Origin: Stereocaulon alpinum
Lineage: Eukaryota > Ascomycota > Lecanoromycetes > Lecanorales > Stereocaulaceae
NCBI GenBank assembly: GCA_018257865.1
Contig: JAEUBA010000232.1
Location: forward strand, 1-20,373
DNA length: 20,373 bases
Direction of reading: 5' to 3'
The translations under genes were made by a program, and so were the position numbers. Position 1 is the first letter of the stretch. Each line of letters begins with the position of its first letter. The notes beneath the pieces are model-generated. The model did no database searches. It worked only from the letters and a program-made list of their open reading frames with translations, and had not been told where the DNA came from. Shown piece by piece: positions 10,520 to 19,508 of this stretch.

Positions 10520-10562
10520 TTAGTGCCCGTAATCTTTATAGAAGATTAATAATTAAACGGGC
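10520..10562 (-). other. Putative Helitron 3' terminal hairpin and end
   Basis: GCCCGT (10525-10530) pairs with ACGGGC (10557-10562), and inside it AATCTT (10531-10536) pairs with AAGATT (10542-10547) around a 5-nt loop. On the minus strand CTAA follows the hairpin after one base, then CTTG and the copia C host sequence. Helitrons end in a hairpin followed by CTRR, but usually with about ten bases between, so the exact terminus is uncertain by several bases. Confidence 0.55.
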
Positions 10563-10742
10563 TATATCTCGCTTATTTAATACTCGATTTACAAAATTTA
10601 CTAAGTAGATTTAAAAAGTTTTCTATTTATAGTCTAAGCGGGCTTCTAATTCTAAGTAATAGCTATATTAGACCTCTATACTAAGCAAAATCTAACCCCT
10701 GAGTAACTCCTACTAGCTGTAACCGTCCTGCGAGTACTAGAC

Positions 10743-12249
10743 CTACAGCAGCACCTGCTTATAGACTAGGTTATTTATAAGCTTATACCTAATATACTTA
10801 TCCGAATCCGGACTAATCACATATAGGTTTAACTCTATAGTAACGCGCGAGTTACTAATATAGAATTATCTATAGGTAAACGCTAGACGGGACCGTAGGT
10901 TAAGTCCTATATACTTTATTAACTAGCCCTGCGACTTATTAATAGTTATTACGAAGGTAGGGCGTATAGGGAACTACTTACGGGTAAATAGGGTAGGGAT
11001 ATACTTATTACTATCCTTAGACTATAAAGGGATCTTATATAAGACTACCTCGCTGCTATTAAAACTCCCACCTATAATATTACCCTTAAGGACGTGTCTC
11101 CTGTATTTAGTAAGTAAAATACGGGTCCTATTATAGAGACGGGGTGTATTAAGGTTCCTTATTAATATTACTAGTATCCCCACCTTTAACCGTAGCTTAT
11201 ATAGTAGTAGTAAGGGCTTATAGAATTTATTCTAGTACTCGTTAGGGAATATCTCGTTTTCCTTAGGGTTTACCGCTTAATTAAAACTCCAGTATTTATA
11301 GTAGTCGCCCTGTATACGGTCGAGAATATAGTTATTAACTTTCTAGATATCCTTATTTATAATAGCTAGAATTACTCGTTTAGTTAGATAGCGCCGGTCT
11401 GGAAGATCTCTACTAATAGCGGGGTAAATTTTATTAATTAGTACGTCTATAGTATTCCCTAGTAGGTATCTATATTTCTAGGGAGACTTCTTATCCTTAG
11501 TAATTAGGTCGATTATATTACCTTTACTATTACTAATATATAGGAGAGCTTCGGTAAATTCTGCTATTCGCCGCCTACCTTCTTCGGTAAGACCTCTATT
11601 ACTTAGACGTATATTAGTAGTAAGCTGAAGAATAGTTACCTTATCCCAGAACGCCGCCTTCTGGATATAGGTATTAATAATAACGCCTATAGTCCCCCTT
11701 AGGACTACTAGTAAGGTCTAATAGAAATCGCCGTAAAAGTAAACGACCTTACTACTAAAGTAAGCTCCGTTATTACCGCAAATATCCTATAAAGAACGGC
11801 TGACGTATTTAATAGCGAAACGACTCTATATAGGTACTTTATCCTAGAAGATAATATAAGCCTATTTAATTAACTCTATAAGATTAGTCCCTTTCTAAAT
11901 ACTATAACTAGATATACTCTCAGCGTCTAATAGGATCTTAAATCGCGAATAGGTAGTACGTCTACTATCTAATAAGGTTATAGCGATACCTAAAGAGGCT
12001 ATAGCTAAAGTAATACGCTTTTAAGAATAGAGCTTCTTTAGAATAGTATTCTAGACTATAGTCTTCCTAGTACCGCTAGCGCTATTCAAAAAGAATAGTA
12101 CGTTTATACTAAATTTATTATTATTATTCTTATCTACTATAGCTATAATCTTTTCGGCTGCTAGGCGTTAGTTAGTATTAAACTTCTACTATTTAACTTC
12201 TATATCTTCTGGTATAATATTATAAGATATCTCCTCGCGGAGTAGACGG
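10743..12249 (-). pseudogene. Helitron helicase, C-terminal block (PIF1-type)
   Basis: Minus-strand translation gives the superfamily 1B helicase of Helitrons in order. The Walker A relic reads FFLNSASGTRKT (original GGTGKT; about 12060-12100). A Walker B relic has Asp followed by Lys where Glu is expected. The GGDFRQ-type motif now reads YGDFY followed by a stop (about 11720). RFKI, the WDKVTILQLTTNIRLSN region and LRLKVGILVILIRNLN follow, then the late motif TINKSQG (about 10930) and the final SNSRVTIEL segment. About a dozen TAG/TAA stops occur where Gln or Trp is expected. The upstream end is the TRIM insertion at 12249, not a real start. The last codon before TAG is at about 10746; the stop itself could be a decayed Gln codon. 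Confidence 0.9.
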
Positions 12250-12417
12250 TGTTACGGGCTAGGCCTAGGTGGATTCCTAGGTAGTGCGCCTAGGGTATTC
12301 CTATATATAGTGGCCTAGGGTAAAGCTCGTTAAGCTTTACTTATACTCTTTTACTAGGCGCGGGCTAGTAGTGCAGCGGTTAAGCCCTAATATAGGCCCT
12401 AGGGCCGACCCGTAATA
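12250..12417 (+). repeat. TRIM left LTR (168 bp)
   Basis: Aligns gap-free with 12727-12894; I count 11 differences, all transitions. It contains several CCTAGG palindromes and, at 12369-12379, TAGTGCAGCGG, which fits the Pol III A-box consensus TRGYNNANNNG. Confidence 0.87.
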
Positions 12418-12711
12418 TAAGTAAAGCTTAACCCTAGGGTCCTGAGTTTAAGCTACTCTGTAGTTAGAGCACTATAGCGCAGCGATTACGCGCGGGCGGA
12501 TTATATAGCGATTGCGCTTAGGCGGGTTAGGCGTAGGCAGTAGCTCCGGGGCGGAGTATTAACTTATTAGGGGCTTATAGCGTATTTTATTTCTCGCGCG
12601 CTAGGGGGTAATTCTATATTTAATCTTCCGTAGTTAGGGTACTATAGTATTACGGCGACTACGCTTACGGGCGGGTCGGGTGCGGGTAGTAGCTCTAGGG
12701 TAGAGCCTTCT

Positions 12712-12726
12712 AAGGAGGGGAGGTAG
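12712..12726 (+). promoter_or_regulatory. Polypurine tract of the TRIM
   Basis: AAGGAGGGGAGGTAG, 14 of 15 purines, ends at the base before the right LTR. This is where plus-strand DNA synthesis would be primed. Confidence 0.7.
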
Positions 12727-12894
12727 TATTACGGGCTAAGCCTAGGTGGATTCCTAGGTAGTGCGCCTAGGGTATTCCTATATATAGTGGCCTAGGGTAA
12801 AGCTCGTCGAGCTTTGCTTATACTCTTTTGCCGGGCGCGGGCTAGTAGTGCAGCGGTTAAGCCCTAGTATAGGCCCTAGGGCCGACCCGTGACA
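12727..12894 (+). repeat. TRIM right LTR (168 bp)
   Basis: Starts TATTACGGG (decayed TG) and ends CCCGTGACA (intact CA). It includes a perfect 8-bp stem with a 1-nt loop (AAAGCTCG/CGAGCTTT, 12799-12815), which is damaged in the left LTR. The A-box-like word recurs at 12846-12856. Confidence 0.87.
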
Positions 12895-13108
12895 GACGGT
12901 TCTAGATTCGCGATTTATATAGAAGATCGAATAGAATAACGACCGGCGGAAGGTTGAATAGCTCTAGGCTGAGGCTACTTTTAACGGTAGACTAGTAGTC
13001 TAACTAGCCTAAAATTAAATATAGAGTATATTACTCAGCCTAAAATACTAGGTCTTATACGCGTTCGTCCTTATAGCCCTAGAGGATATCTATATAGTAG
13101 GCGAAATA
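12895..13108 (-). pseudogene. Helitron helicase, middle block
   Basis: Short minus-strand block between the TRIM and the copia B 5' LTR. Its end nearest the TRIM reads LELFNLPPVVILFDLLYK and continues across the TRIM site into NRLLREEISY of the C-terminal block. This is the linker just ahead of the helicase core in Helitron proteins. On the other side, joining across the AAATA duplication restores a frame into the block at 19509. A few TAG stops are present. The block is too short to identify alone; its assignment rests on contiguity. Confidence 0.78.
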
Positions 13109-13238
13109 TATTGAAATTCGGGTATACGTATACCAAGCCTTGGTATTAATGACTAAGACTTAGCACTAACCCTTATTTATATCTTATATAGTCGCACTTA
13201 GCTAGATAATTAAGTATTCTACCTATTATATTTTAATA
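13109..13238 (+). repeat. Copia B 5' LTR (130 bp)
   Basis: Starts TATTGAAATTC and ends TTTTAATA. Relative to the 3' LTR, three CpA sites have become TpA while three TpG sites survive. Confidence 0.95.
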
Positions 13239-13258
13239 GGTTATAAGCCCGGTACGCC
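13239..13258 (+). promoter_or_regulatory. Primer binding site of copia B
   Basis: GGTTATAAGCCCGGTACGCC immediately follows the LTR. It is the same iMet anticodon-loop complement as in copy A, with the same G-to-A change at the anticodon complement. Confidence 0.75.
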
Positions 13259-16200
13259 GGGTATCGCTAGAATAGCTCTTCTTCTAGAATTATATTCCTC
13301 TTAAATAGTTACTAAATCCTCCCTAACGTAAGCTGCGTATACGTATACTAAACCTCTAATACTTAGTCTAAGGTAATAACTCTTTAATCTTCGTACTGCG
13401 AGATTAACTTATAGCGATAATAATCGACTAAAAAGAGGAGGCTAGGAACTCCTAGCTATTCTATTCTTTCTAGGGTTATTACTACTAAAAAGTACGCTGA
13501 TAAGTACTACTAAGCAATCCCTTCTAGCGTACCTTAGTAGGTATCTATAAACTCCGAAGCTAAGCCCCTAAAAGCGATATCTAGCTTCTATAATAAGAAC
13601 ACTAACCTATATAAGTAGAATTATCGAATTTTATATTAAAAATAAGACTTTTTAGATACTAGAAAGTGATTAATTATTAATTACTAGGGGGGCTAGGTCC
13701 TAACCCCTTAATTTCTTCCTAAAGGCCGGTATCCCTAGCTATTATTAAAGGCCGGTATCCCCCGCTACCTTTCCTAATAAGTTAGAGGCTGGTATTACCC
13801 CAGCTGCTAGAATACTAGGGTCGAAATCCTTAGGAGATATCTATAAGATATCCGCTATTAGTATAGCTGGAAATCTATTATCTTCTTTATCTTCTAACTT
13901 AATACTATCTACTACTAATCTAAACCCTATCTAGTATATAAATACTATTACCTAGGTATACTACCGCTTTAAGTATAAGTACTTTCGATACCTTCTTTAG
14001 GACCTAATCTAATTTAATAAGTTACCTCTTAACTACGTCGATACTAATTATATACCCCTAGAATAGTCCCTATCTCCTTATAACTCTAATTCCGAAGCTA
14101 GTAAATTAACCCTAGAACCTCCTAGTAATACTAATATCTTTAGCCTTTAAGCTAAACGTATACTACCTTAGGCTTCCTCAGGTCCTCCTCTAGCGAAATA
14201 ACGGCGTAAAGAGATAACTACCGCTCGTCCCTAAAAGACCCTGCTAACTTAAAGACCTCTAAAGCCTACGCTATAAACCTCTTCTTCTAATTTAACTCCT
14301 ACTACCGGCGGAGCTTTAAGAATACCTATATTATAGTAGATATTATAGCAGCTGAAGGATCTTATAATAGTAGCGCGAATTTGCCGCTTGCTATAGCAGC
14401 TGAAGAATCCCGTAGTAGTAGCGGAAGCTTCCCGCTTACCTCTATCTCTATCTTAGAGTCTAACTTTAGGTACTCCTAGTAGGTAGAGGAGATAGATAAT
14501 TAGCTTATACTTAATAACTTAAAGCCTTTTACCGCTAAAACCTAAGTAAAAGCCTATACTGCGATTTATAACTAACTTAGGTTTAACGCCTAGAAGATCG
14601 TAAAGAACCTCGCTATAGCGGATAAGATTCTAACTAAAGTCTCCTTAAATTTTAAGCTAAAAGGAACTAGTATCTATATTAAATTAGTATAATACCTCTA
14701 TTTAACCTTTTTAGAATCCTCTAAGGATATCGCTAAATACACCTAGAAGTTCTAAGAGGTTAATACTAAACTTAAGGAACTTAACGCTAAAGTAGCCCTA
14801 CCGGAACTATACCTAATTTACCTCTATCTCTTAGGACTTAGTAAAGTTTATAATACCTTTAAAATAGCTTATATTTAAAGCTACGCCCTATTCGGCGCTA
14901 ATAAAGTTAACTTTAATAAAGTCTCCCTAGCGGCCGCTAACGAGGAATAACGAATCTAGGCGTAGTATAAGTACTCTAGACTAGCGATATTTATAGGTAG
15001 GAGGTCTATAAAAGACTATAACTCTATAAATAATAAGCCCTAGGAATACTACCCCTACTATAAGAAGCTTAAGCAAAAAGATACCTATCTAATTATAAAG
15101 TATTAGCAGCTTTACCCCGAAATAAAGCCTAAGAAATTTAAGTCTAAAGACGAAAGGTCTAAGAAACGGAAGCTAGAATATAATAATAGCCCTATTAAAG
15201 AACTAATATTCGGGACCCTTACCGCTAATAGCGACTTTAATATTTAAGGCGCTAGTATAAATAGGGTCCCTATAATTAATATTAGATATATAGCGGTAAC
15301 GACGCTAGAAGTTAATCTATTAGGCCTAATTATTATTAATATAGGGTATATATAATACTCGTTCTACTAGCGCTTTAACTTCGTAACCTTTAAGCCCGCT
15401 ATTAGTACTCCGATTACTAGAATCGGCGGGGTATAGCTTAAACCGACTAGGCGCGGAATAATAAAGATCCCGTACTTAGGGAAGAATATACTATTATATA
15501 ATATCCTCTATATACCTAAGTTAGGGGTAAATCTCCTCTTAGGCTCCTAGCTAATAGATATTAGAATCCGTATTAAATTCGCTAAAAATAACTATACGAT
15601 CTTATACCCTAAGCTTAGTAATATAATCGCTAAATAATAATTTAGCCTCTATATATTAGAACTTCCCTAGGGGTAACTTATATTAAACGTATATAGTATA
15701 TCTCTAGACGCTATCCGCTAGCTCTAGTACGCCCGTATAGGTTATATAGGTTAATAAAACGTAGATCGGCTACCTAATATAGCTACTAGAGTAGACTTCT
15801 CGAAGAAATTCTTAGACGAATTAATTTATAAATACTATATTTTAGGCCGCTATTAGTCTACCCTATATAAGGACTTTATTAAACCTAGAATACGCCTAAT
15901 AGAATTTATTTATAGCGATATTATAGGGCCTATTAAGCCTATTAGCTTCGATAGTAGTAAATAGGTAGTTACCTTTAAAGATAACTTCACCTACTACTCC
16001 GAAGTCTACTGCGTAAAACATAAATTAGAGCTTAGGGATCTATTCCGACGGTTTTAGTATAAGTATAAGCGAGCAGGGCGCCTGATCTAACGCCTACGTA
16101 TAGATAATAGGGGCGAATATATTAAAGGAACCTTTTAAGAATACCTTAGCCTTAAGGGAATTATCTATAAGCCTATAGTACCTAAGAACCCGGAATAAAA

Positions 16201-16704
16201 TAGGATTACCGAACGTTTTAGGTAGGTTCTTATTAGATATACCTATCCTCTACTGCTAAGCTCCGAACTCGATAAATCCTTTTAGCCTAAAATTATAAAA
16301 ACGGCTAATTACCTTACCGTCTAGAGCCTAGTTATAAAGCTTAGAAAGACCCTATATAAGGCCTTCTATAAGCGGAAGCCTTATCTTAGGTACCTTTAAA
16401 CCCTTAGCTCTAAAATATAGGCCCGAAACCGCCTCTAAAAGAAATTTATAGATAAAAGCGATACCTATTTCCTCTTAGGATATAAAGGGGATAGCTATAT
16501 CTTTCGCCTATAATTACCGAAACGGCGCGCTATTATCCGCGCCGTTAACGTCTATATTTAGGAGAAACGGCCCCGCTTCTATAGGGGTAAAGAGCCCCCA
16601 GCTAAACGCCAACGGACCTCTACTTCAGGGGAGGCGTATAATAGGAATTAGAATCCTATTAACTTTAACGTATCCCTAGTGCAATTATCTAACTAAGAAT
16701 CCTT

Positions 16705-16770
16705 AGGAGAATCACCTCCTTTAGGGGGAGAATCACCTCCTTTAGGGGGAGAATCACCTCCCTTACCTCC
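16705..16770 (+). repeat. 21-bp in-frame repeat, three units (copy B)
   Basis: GGAGAATCACCTCCTTTAGG units in the gag-pol frame encode a GESPPLG linker between integrase and RT. Three units here against two in copies A and C. TCA codons are intact here, whereas the other two copies read TTA. Confidence 0.85.
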
Positions 16771-16925
16771 TATATCTTCCGGAGAAGTATCACCTTCTCC
16801 GGGCCTAAGTTCACTATCAATATTAGGCTCTCCGGCCCTATTACAGCTAGTATTACTAACAATAATAGGTGCTATAGAAAAGCGAGAGATAACTCAAGTG
16901 CTAGCAACACACCCTAAGCTCGATA

Positions 16926-17282
16926 TGTTACGGGTAACCCCGCAAGGTCACAGGCAATGCACGTAACAGGGTTAGTAGGTAAAGGACACTCAGGAGAGGA
17001 CCCAGTGATATAGGTGATCTGGAATATATTAGGCAGATCACAGGGTGATATAGTAGATATAGGGCTAGATTACCCAGATTATATCAGGGCTTAGTATAAT
17101 TAAGGAGAATATATAAGGAAGGGTTTTCCTTTAGTAGAATATTTTCTTGTCTCCTTATATTTAACTTATATAATAGAGAGGAGTCTTAGCTGAAGATAAT
17201 TTAACGACTATCTATCTCTATTACCTTCTAGTACTCAATACACTGTGTGATTTACCCGCAGGAGTTAAACCACCCCGTTATA
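16926..17282. mobile_element. Solo LTR of an unrelated retrotransposon (357 bp)
   Basis: Inserted in copia B pol between LD and IPN codons, with CGATA duplicated (16921-16925 and 17283-17287). It starts TGTTACGGGTAACCCC and ends ACCCCGTTATA; the original end was probably CCCCGTTACA. A TATA-like TATATAAG lies at 17110. There is no PBS, PPT or coding sequence, so it is most simply a solo LTR left by LTR-LTR recombination. It keeps many CpA and TpG sites and lacks the extreme TpA excess of its host, so it arrived after most RIP. It has no resemblance to the copia LTR. Confidence 0.85.
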
Positions 17283-18939
17283 CGATATCCCTAATATACG
17301 GAACCTCTCGCTAGACCCTCTCTATAGGTACTTAGCGATCTCTCTACTAGCTTAGGCGAATTTAGCGGAACCCTATAAACCTAAAACCTATACCGAAGTA
17401 ATAGCTAATAATATATATAAAATATAGTAGGAGCTCGCTATAAATAACGAATTTAACTCCCTTATAGCTAATAATACCTAGATACTAATATCACCCCTAG
17501 ATAGCCGGAAAGTTCTTAGGGGTAGATAGGTCTATACCTTAAAACATAGCCCTAAGGGGGAAATTATACGCTATAAGGTACGCTAGGTCGTTCGAGGCTT
17601 TAAGTAATAAAAAGGCCTTAACTATAATAAAACTTTCGCCTTAGTAGTTAAACCTATAAGCTATAAGGCTATATTTATAATTACCGCCGCTATAGATTAG
17701 GACCTAGAGTAGATAGACGTTAAAATAGTATTCCTCTATAGGGATATAGAAGAGGAGATCTTCGTAGAATAGCCTAAGGGTTTCGTTTAAGGGGAGGTAA
17801 AAGTTTACCGCCTAAATAAGGCCTTATACGGCCTGAAATAATCCCCCTAAGTATAGTATAATACCTTCGCCAGCTTTATAAACGCTAAATTAGGCGTAGT
17901 CCTATTAGAAGCTAACTTAAGCGTATTTATTAACCCTAAAGATAGGACGCTGATTACCCTATATATAGATAATTTGCTAATTACGGGCCCTAGTAAGGAA
18001 GCTATTTAAAGGGTTAAAGATACCCTTAACCGTTAGTTCTATATAACGGATTTTAGGCTATATAGCTATTACCTAGGGATAATAGTTACCTAAAACCGCT
18101 AATAACGAACGCTATAACTAGGCTAAGAGGCCTATATTAAGAAAGTACTTCGGGACTTTAGCCTCTAGGAATATAAAGAAACCGCGACCCCTATAGAGAC
18201 GACTTACTATCTAAAAAAAGCTCCTAATAGTTTCTAAGCTAATACCTAAGACTAACTACTATATTAGAAGGCTATTAGGTTACTAATATATATAATACTA
18301 GGGACTTAACCTAATATTATATACCCCGTATTAGTAGTTAGCCGCTATAGTATAAACCTAATATAAGCTTATTAGGGTGCGGTTAAACGAATCTTCTAAT
18401 ATCTTAAGTTAATAACTAAATACTAATTAACGTTCTTAGGACTAATTTAGGTACTAACAGGCTATACTAACTCTAATTAGGCGGGAGACTGCGATACGCG
18501 CTAATCTACCTTAGGGTATATCTTTAACGTAGGTAGTAGAGCTATTAGCTAATTATCTAAGCGATAACCTATTATAGCCCTTTCTACCTATAAGGCTAAA
18601 TATATTAGTCAGACCCTAGCGTTTAAGGAAGTAGTATAGCTTTAAAACCTACTAAGGTAGCTTAAGCCTAGTAGCTAGAAACCTTAGGCAGTAATTATCT
18701 ATAAAGATAATTAGGGCGTAATCGCCCTCGTAAAGAATCCGGAATTCTATACTCGTAGTAAGTATATTAATATATACTACTACTTTATTAGGGAGTAAGT
18801 TACTAATAGTACGGTAGACCTCCGCTATACGCCTACTAAGTATTAAGTTGCTAATAGGCTCACTAAACCCCTCTATAAGGATAAGTTCGTAGAGTTCCGC
18901 AATAACTTAGGCTTAGAATATATCGCCTGAGGTAGAGCT

Positions 18940-18999
18940 CTAGTAGGAGTAGCTGCCTAGATCTAGTAGGAGTAGCTACCTAGATCTAGTAGGAGTATC
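18940..18999 (+). repeat. 23-bp minisatellite after pol (copy B, 2 units)
   Basis: Units at 18940-18962 and 18963-18985 and a partial copy from 18986. Same array as in copies A (one unit) and C (five units). Confidence 0.88.
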
Positions 19000-19248
19000 C
19001 CTAAGGATCGCGCGCGAATACTACTTAATCAGGGCCTACTATACCCGGATTATCCCTAAAGCTATTATTATACTTTATAGTATCTATTAACCCTATATAC
19101 TACCCGACTGCTTGTTGGTAAGAAATTAGTATATATAGGCTGATAGGGAAAATAAAAATTTAAATAACCGTGTTTTATTATTTTCTGGAAAGTTTTGGTA
19201 GTAATAGTAAAAGATAAGCTCTGCTATCCTACTAAATACTAAGTATTC

Positions 19249-19288
19249 AAGGTGAAATCCTACTGAGTGACGGGTTGTTAAGGTGAAA
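19249..19288 (+). repeat. 31-bp spaced direct repeat in copia B 3' UTR
   Basis: AAGGTGAAA occurs at 19249-19257 and 19280-19288. Copy A has a single equivalent (about 7031-7040) and lacks the intervening bases. Either copy A lost 31 bp by slippage between the repeats or copy B gained them. Confidence 0.75.
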
Positions 19289-19369
19289 AGCAGTTGCAAC
19301 TAGCGTATAGTAAATTAGTCGTTTTAGCGGACTATAATTTAATTATCTAGTATTTAGCGTACTATATTC

Positions 19370-19378
19370 GAGTAGGAG
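19370..19378 (+). promoter_or_regulatory. Polypurine tract of copia B
   Basis: GAGTAGGAG directly against the 3' LTR, identical to the copy A tract. Confidence 0.7.
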
Positions 19379-19508
19379 TATTAAAATTCGGGTATACGTA
19401 TACCAAGCCTTAGTATTAATAACTAAGACTTAGCACTAACCCTTATTTATATCTTATATAGTCGCACTTAGCTAGATAATCAAGTATTCTACCTATTACA
19501 TTTTAACA
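19379..19508 (+). repeat. Copia B 3' LTR (130 bp)
   Basis: Starts TATTAAAATTC and ends TTTTAACA with CA intact. No TpG remains; six CpA do. It is followed at once by the AAATA duplication. Confidence 0.95.

Larger units (their letters stand above)
12250..12894. mobile_element. TRIM: 645-bp non-coding LTR element inside the Helitron
   Basis: Two 168-bp direct repeats (12250-12417 and 12727-12894) flank 309 bp without coding capacity. The element begins TGTTACGGG and ends CCCGTGACA, an imperfect terminal inverted repeat. It is bounded by GACGG (12245-12249 and 12895-12899). A purine tract (12712-12726) touches the second repeat, placing transcription on the plus strand. Size, LTRs, PPT and duplication fit a terminal-repeat retrotransposon in miniature. 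It is much richer in GC and TpG than the copia copies. Confidence 0.88.
13272..18930 (+). pseudogene. Copia B gag-pol polyprotein, RIP-inactivated and interrupted
   Basis: The gag N-terminal part is in frame 0 modulo 3 (13272 ATA as decayed ATG; LGSKSLGD at about 13815). A shift between about 14230 and 14330 moves the main gag to frame 2, which holds through gag core, zinc-knuckle relic, protease and integrase (checked at 14537 and 16181) up to the solo LTR at 16926. After that insertion RT lies in frame 1 (17950), exactly as a 362-bp insertion predicts. YIDN replaces YVDD (17962-17973). RNase H ends at TGA 18928, the best-preserved stop of the three copies. Integrase retains IDNRGEY where TDNGGEY is expected. 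Stops occur throughout except for a relatively clean stretch at about 16600-16925. Confidence 0.92.
13109..19508 (+). mobile_element. Copia copy B: full-length Ty1/copia element inside the Helitron
   Basis: Complete element with 130-bp LTRs, half-tRNA PBS, gag-pol and PPT, flanked by a perfect AAATA duplication (13104-13108 and 19509-19513). It is collinear with copy A throughout but is interrupted by a 357-bp solo LTR (16926-17282). Without that insertion and its duplication it would be 6,038 bp. The LTRs differ at six sites, all transitions. It interrupts the Helitron helicase gene, so it is younger than the Helitron. Confidence 0.95.

Noticed and set aside
10743..12249. Cellular PIF1 helicase pseudogene
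   Set aside because: The upstream blocks (EFP, YYRLLL, LFRRRNG segments) belong to Helitron proteins and not to cellular PIF1, and the gene lies next to a terminal hairpin within a repeat.
12360..12420. tRNA gene in the TRIM LTR
   Set aside because: Only an A-box-like word is present. No cloverleaf with acceptor and T arms could be formed, and the word recurs in both LTRs as part of a mobile element.
13104..13113. Copia B 5' LTR starting at TTGAAATTC without a terminal TG
   Set aside because: Shifting two bases left gives TATTGAAATT, a decayed TGTTGAAATT as in copy A at 1338, and yields equal 130-bp LTRs and a perfect AAATA duplication.
16926..17282. Intron or host gene fragment inside copia B
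   Set aside because: It is bounded by a 5-bp duplication and TGTTACGGG/CCCGTTATA ends and is absent from the same place in A and C; there is no frame or GT-AG boundary.
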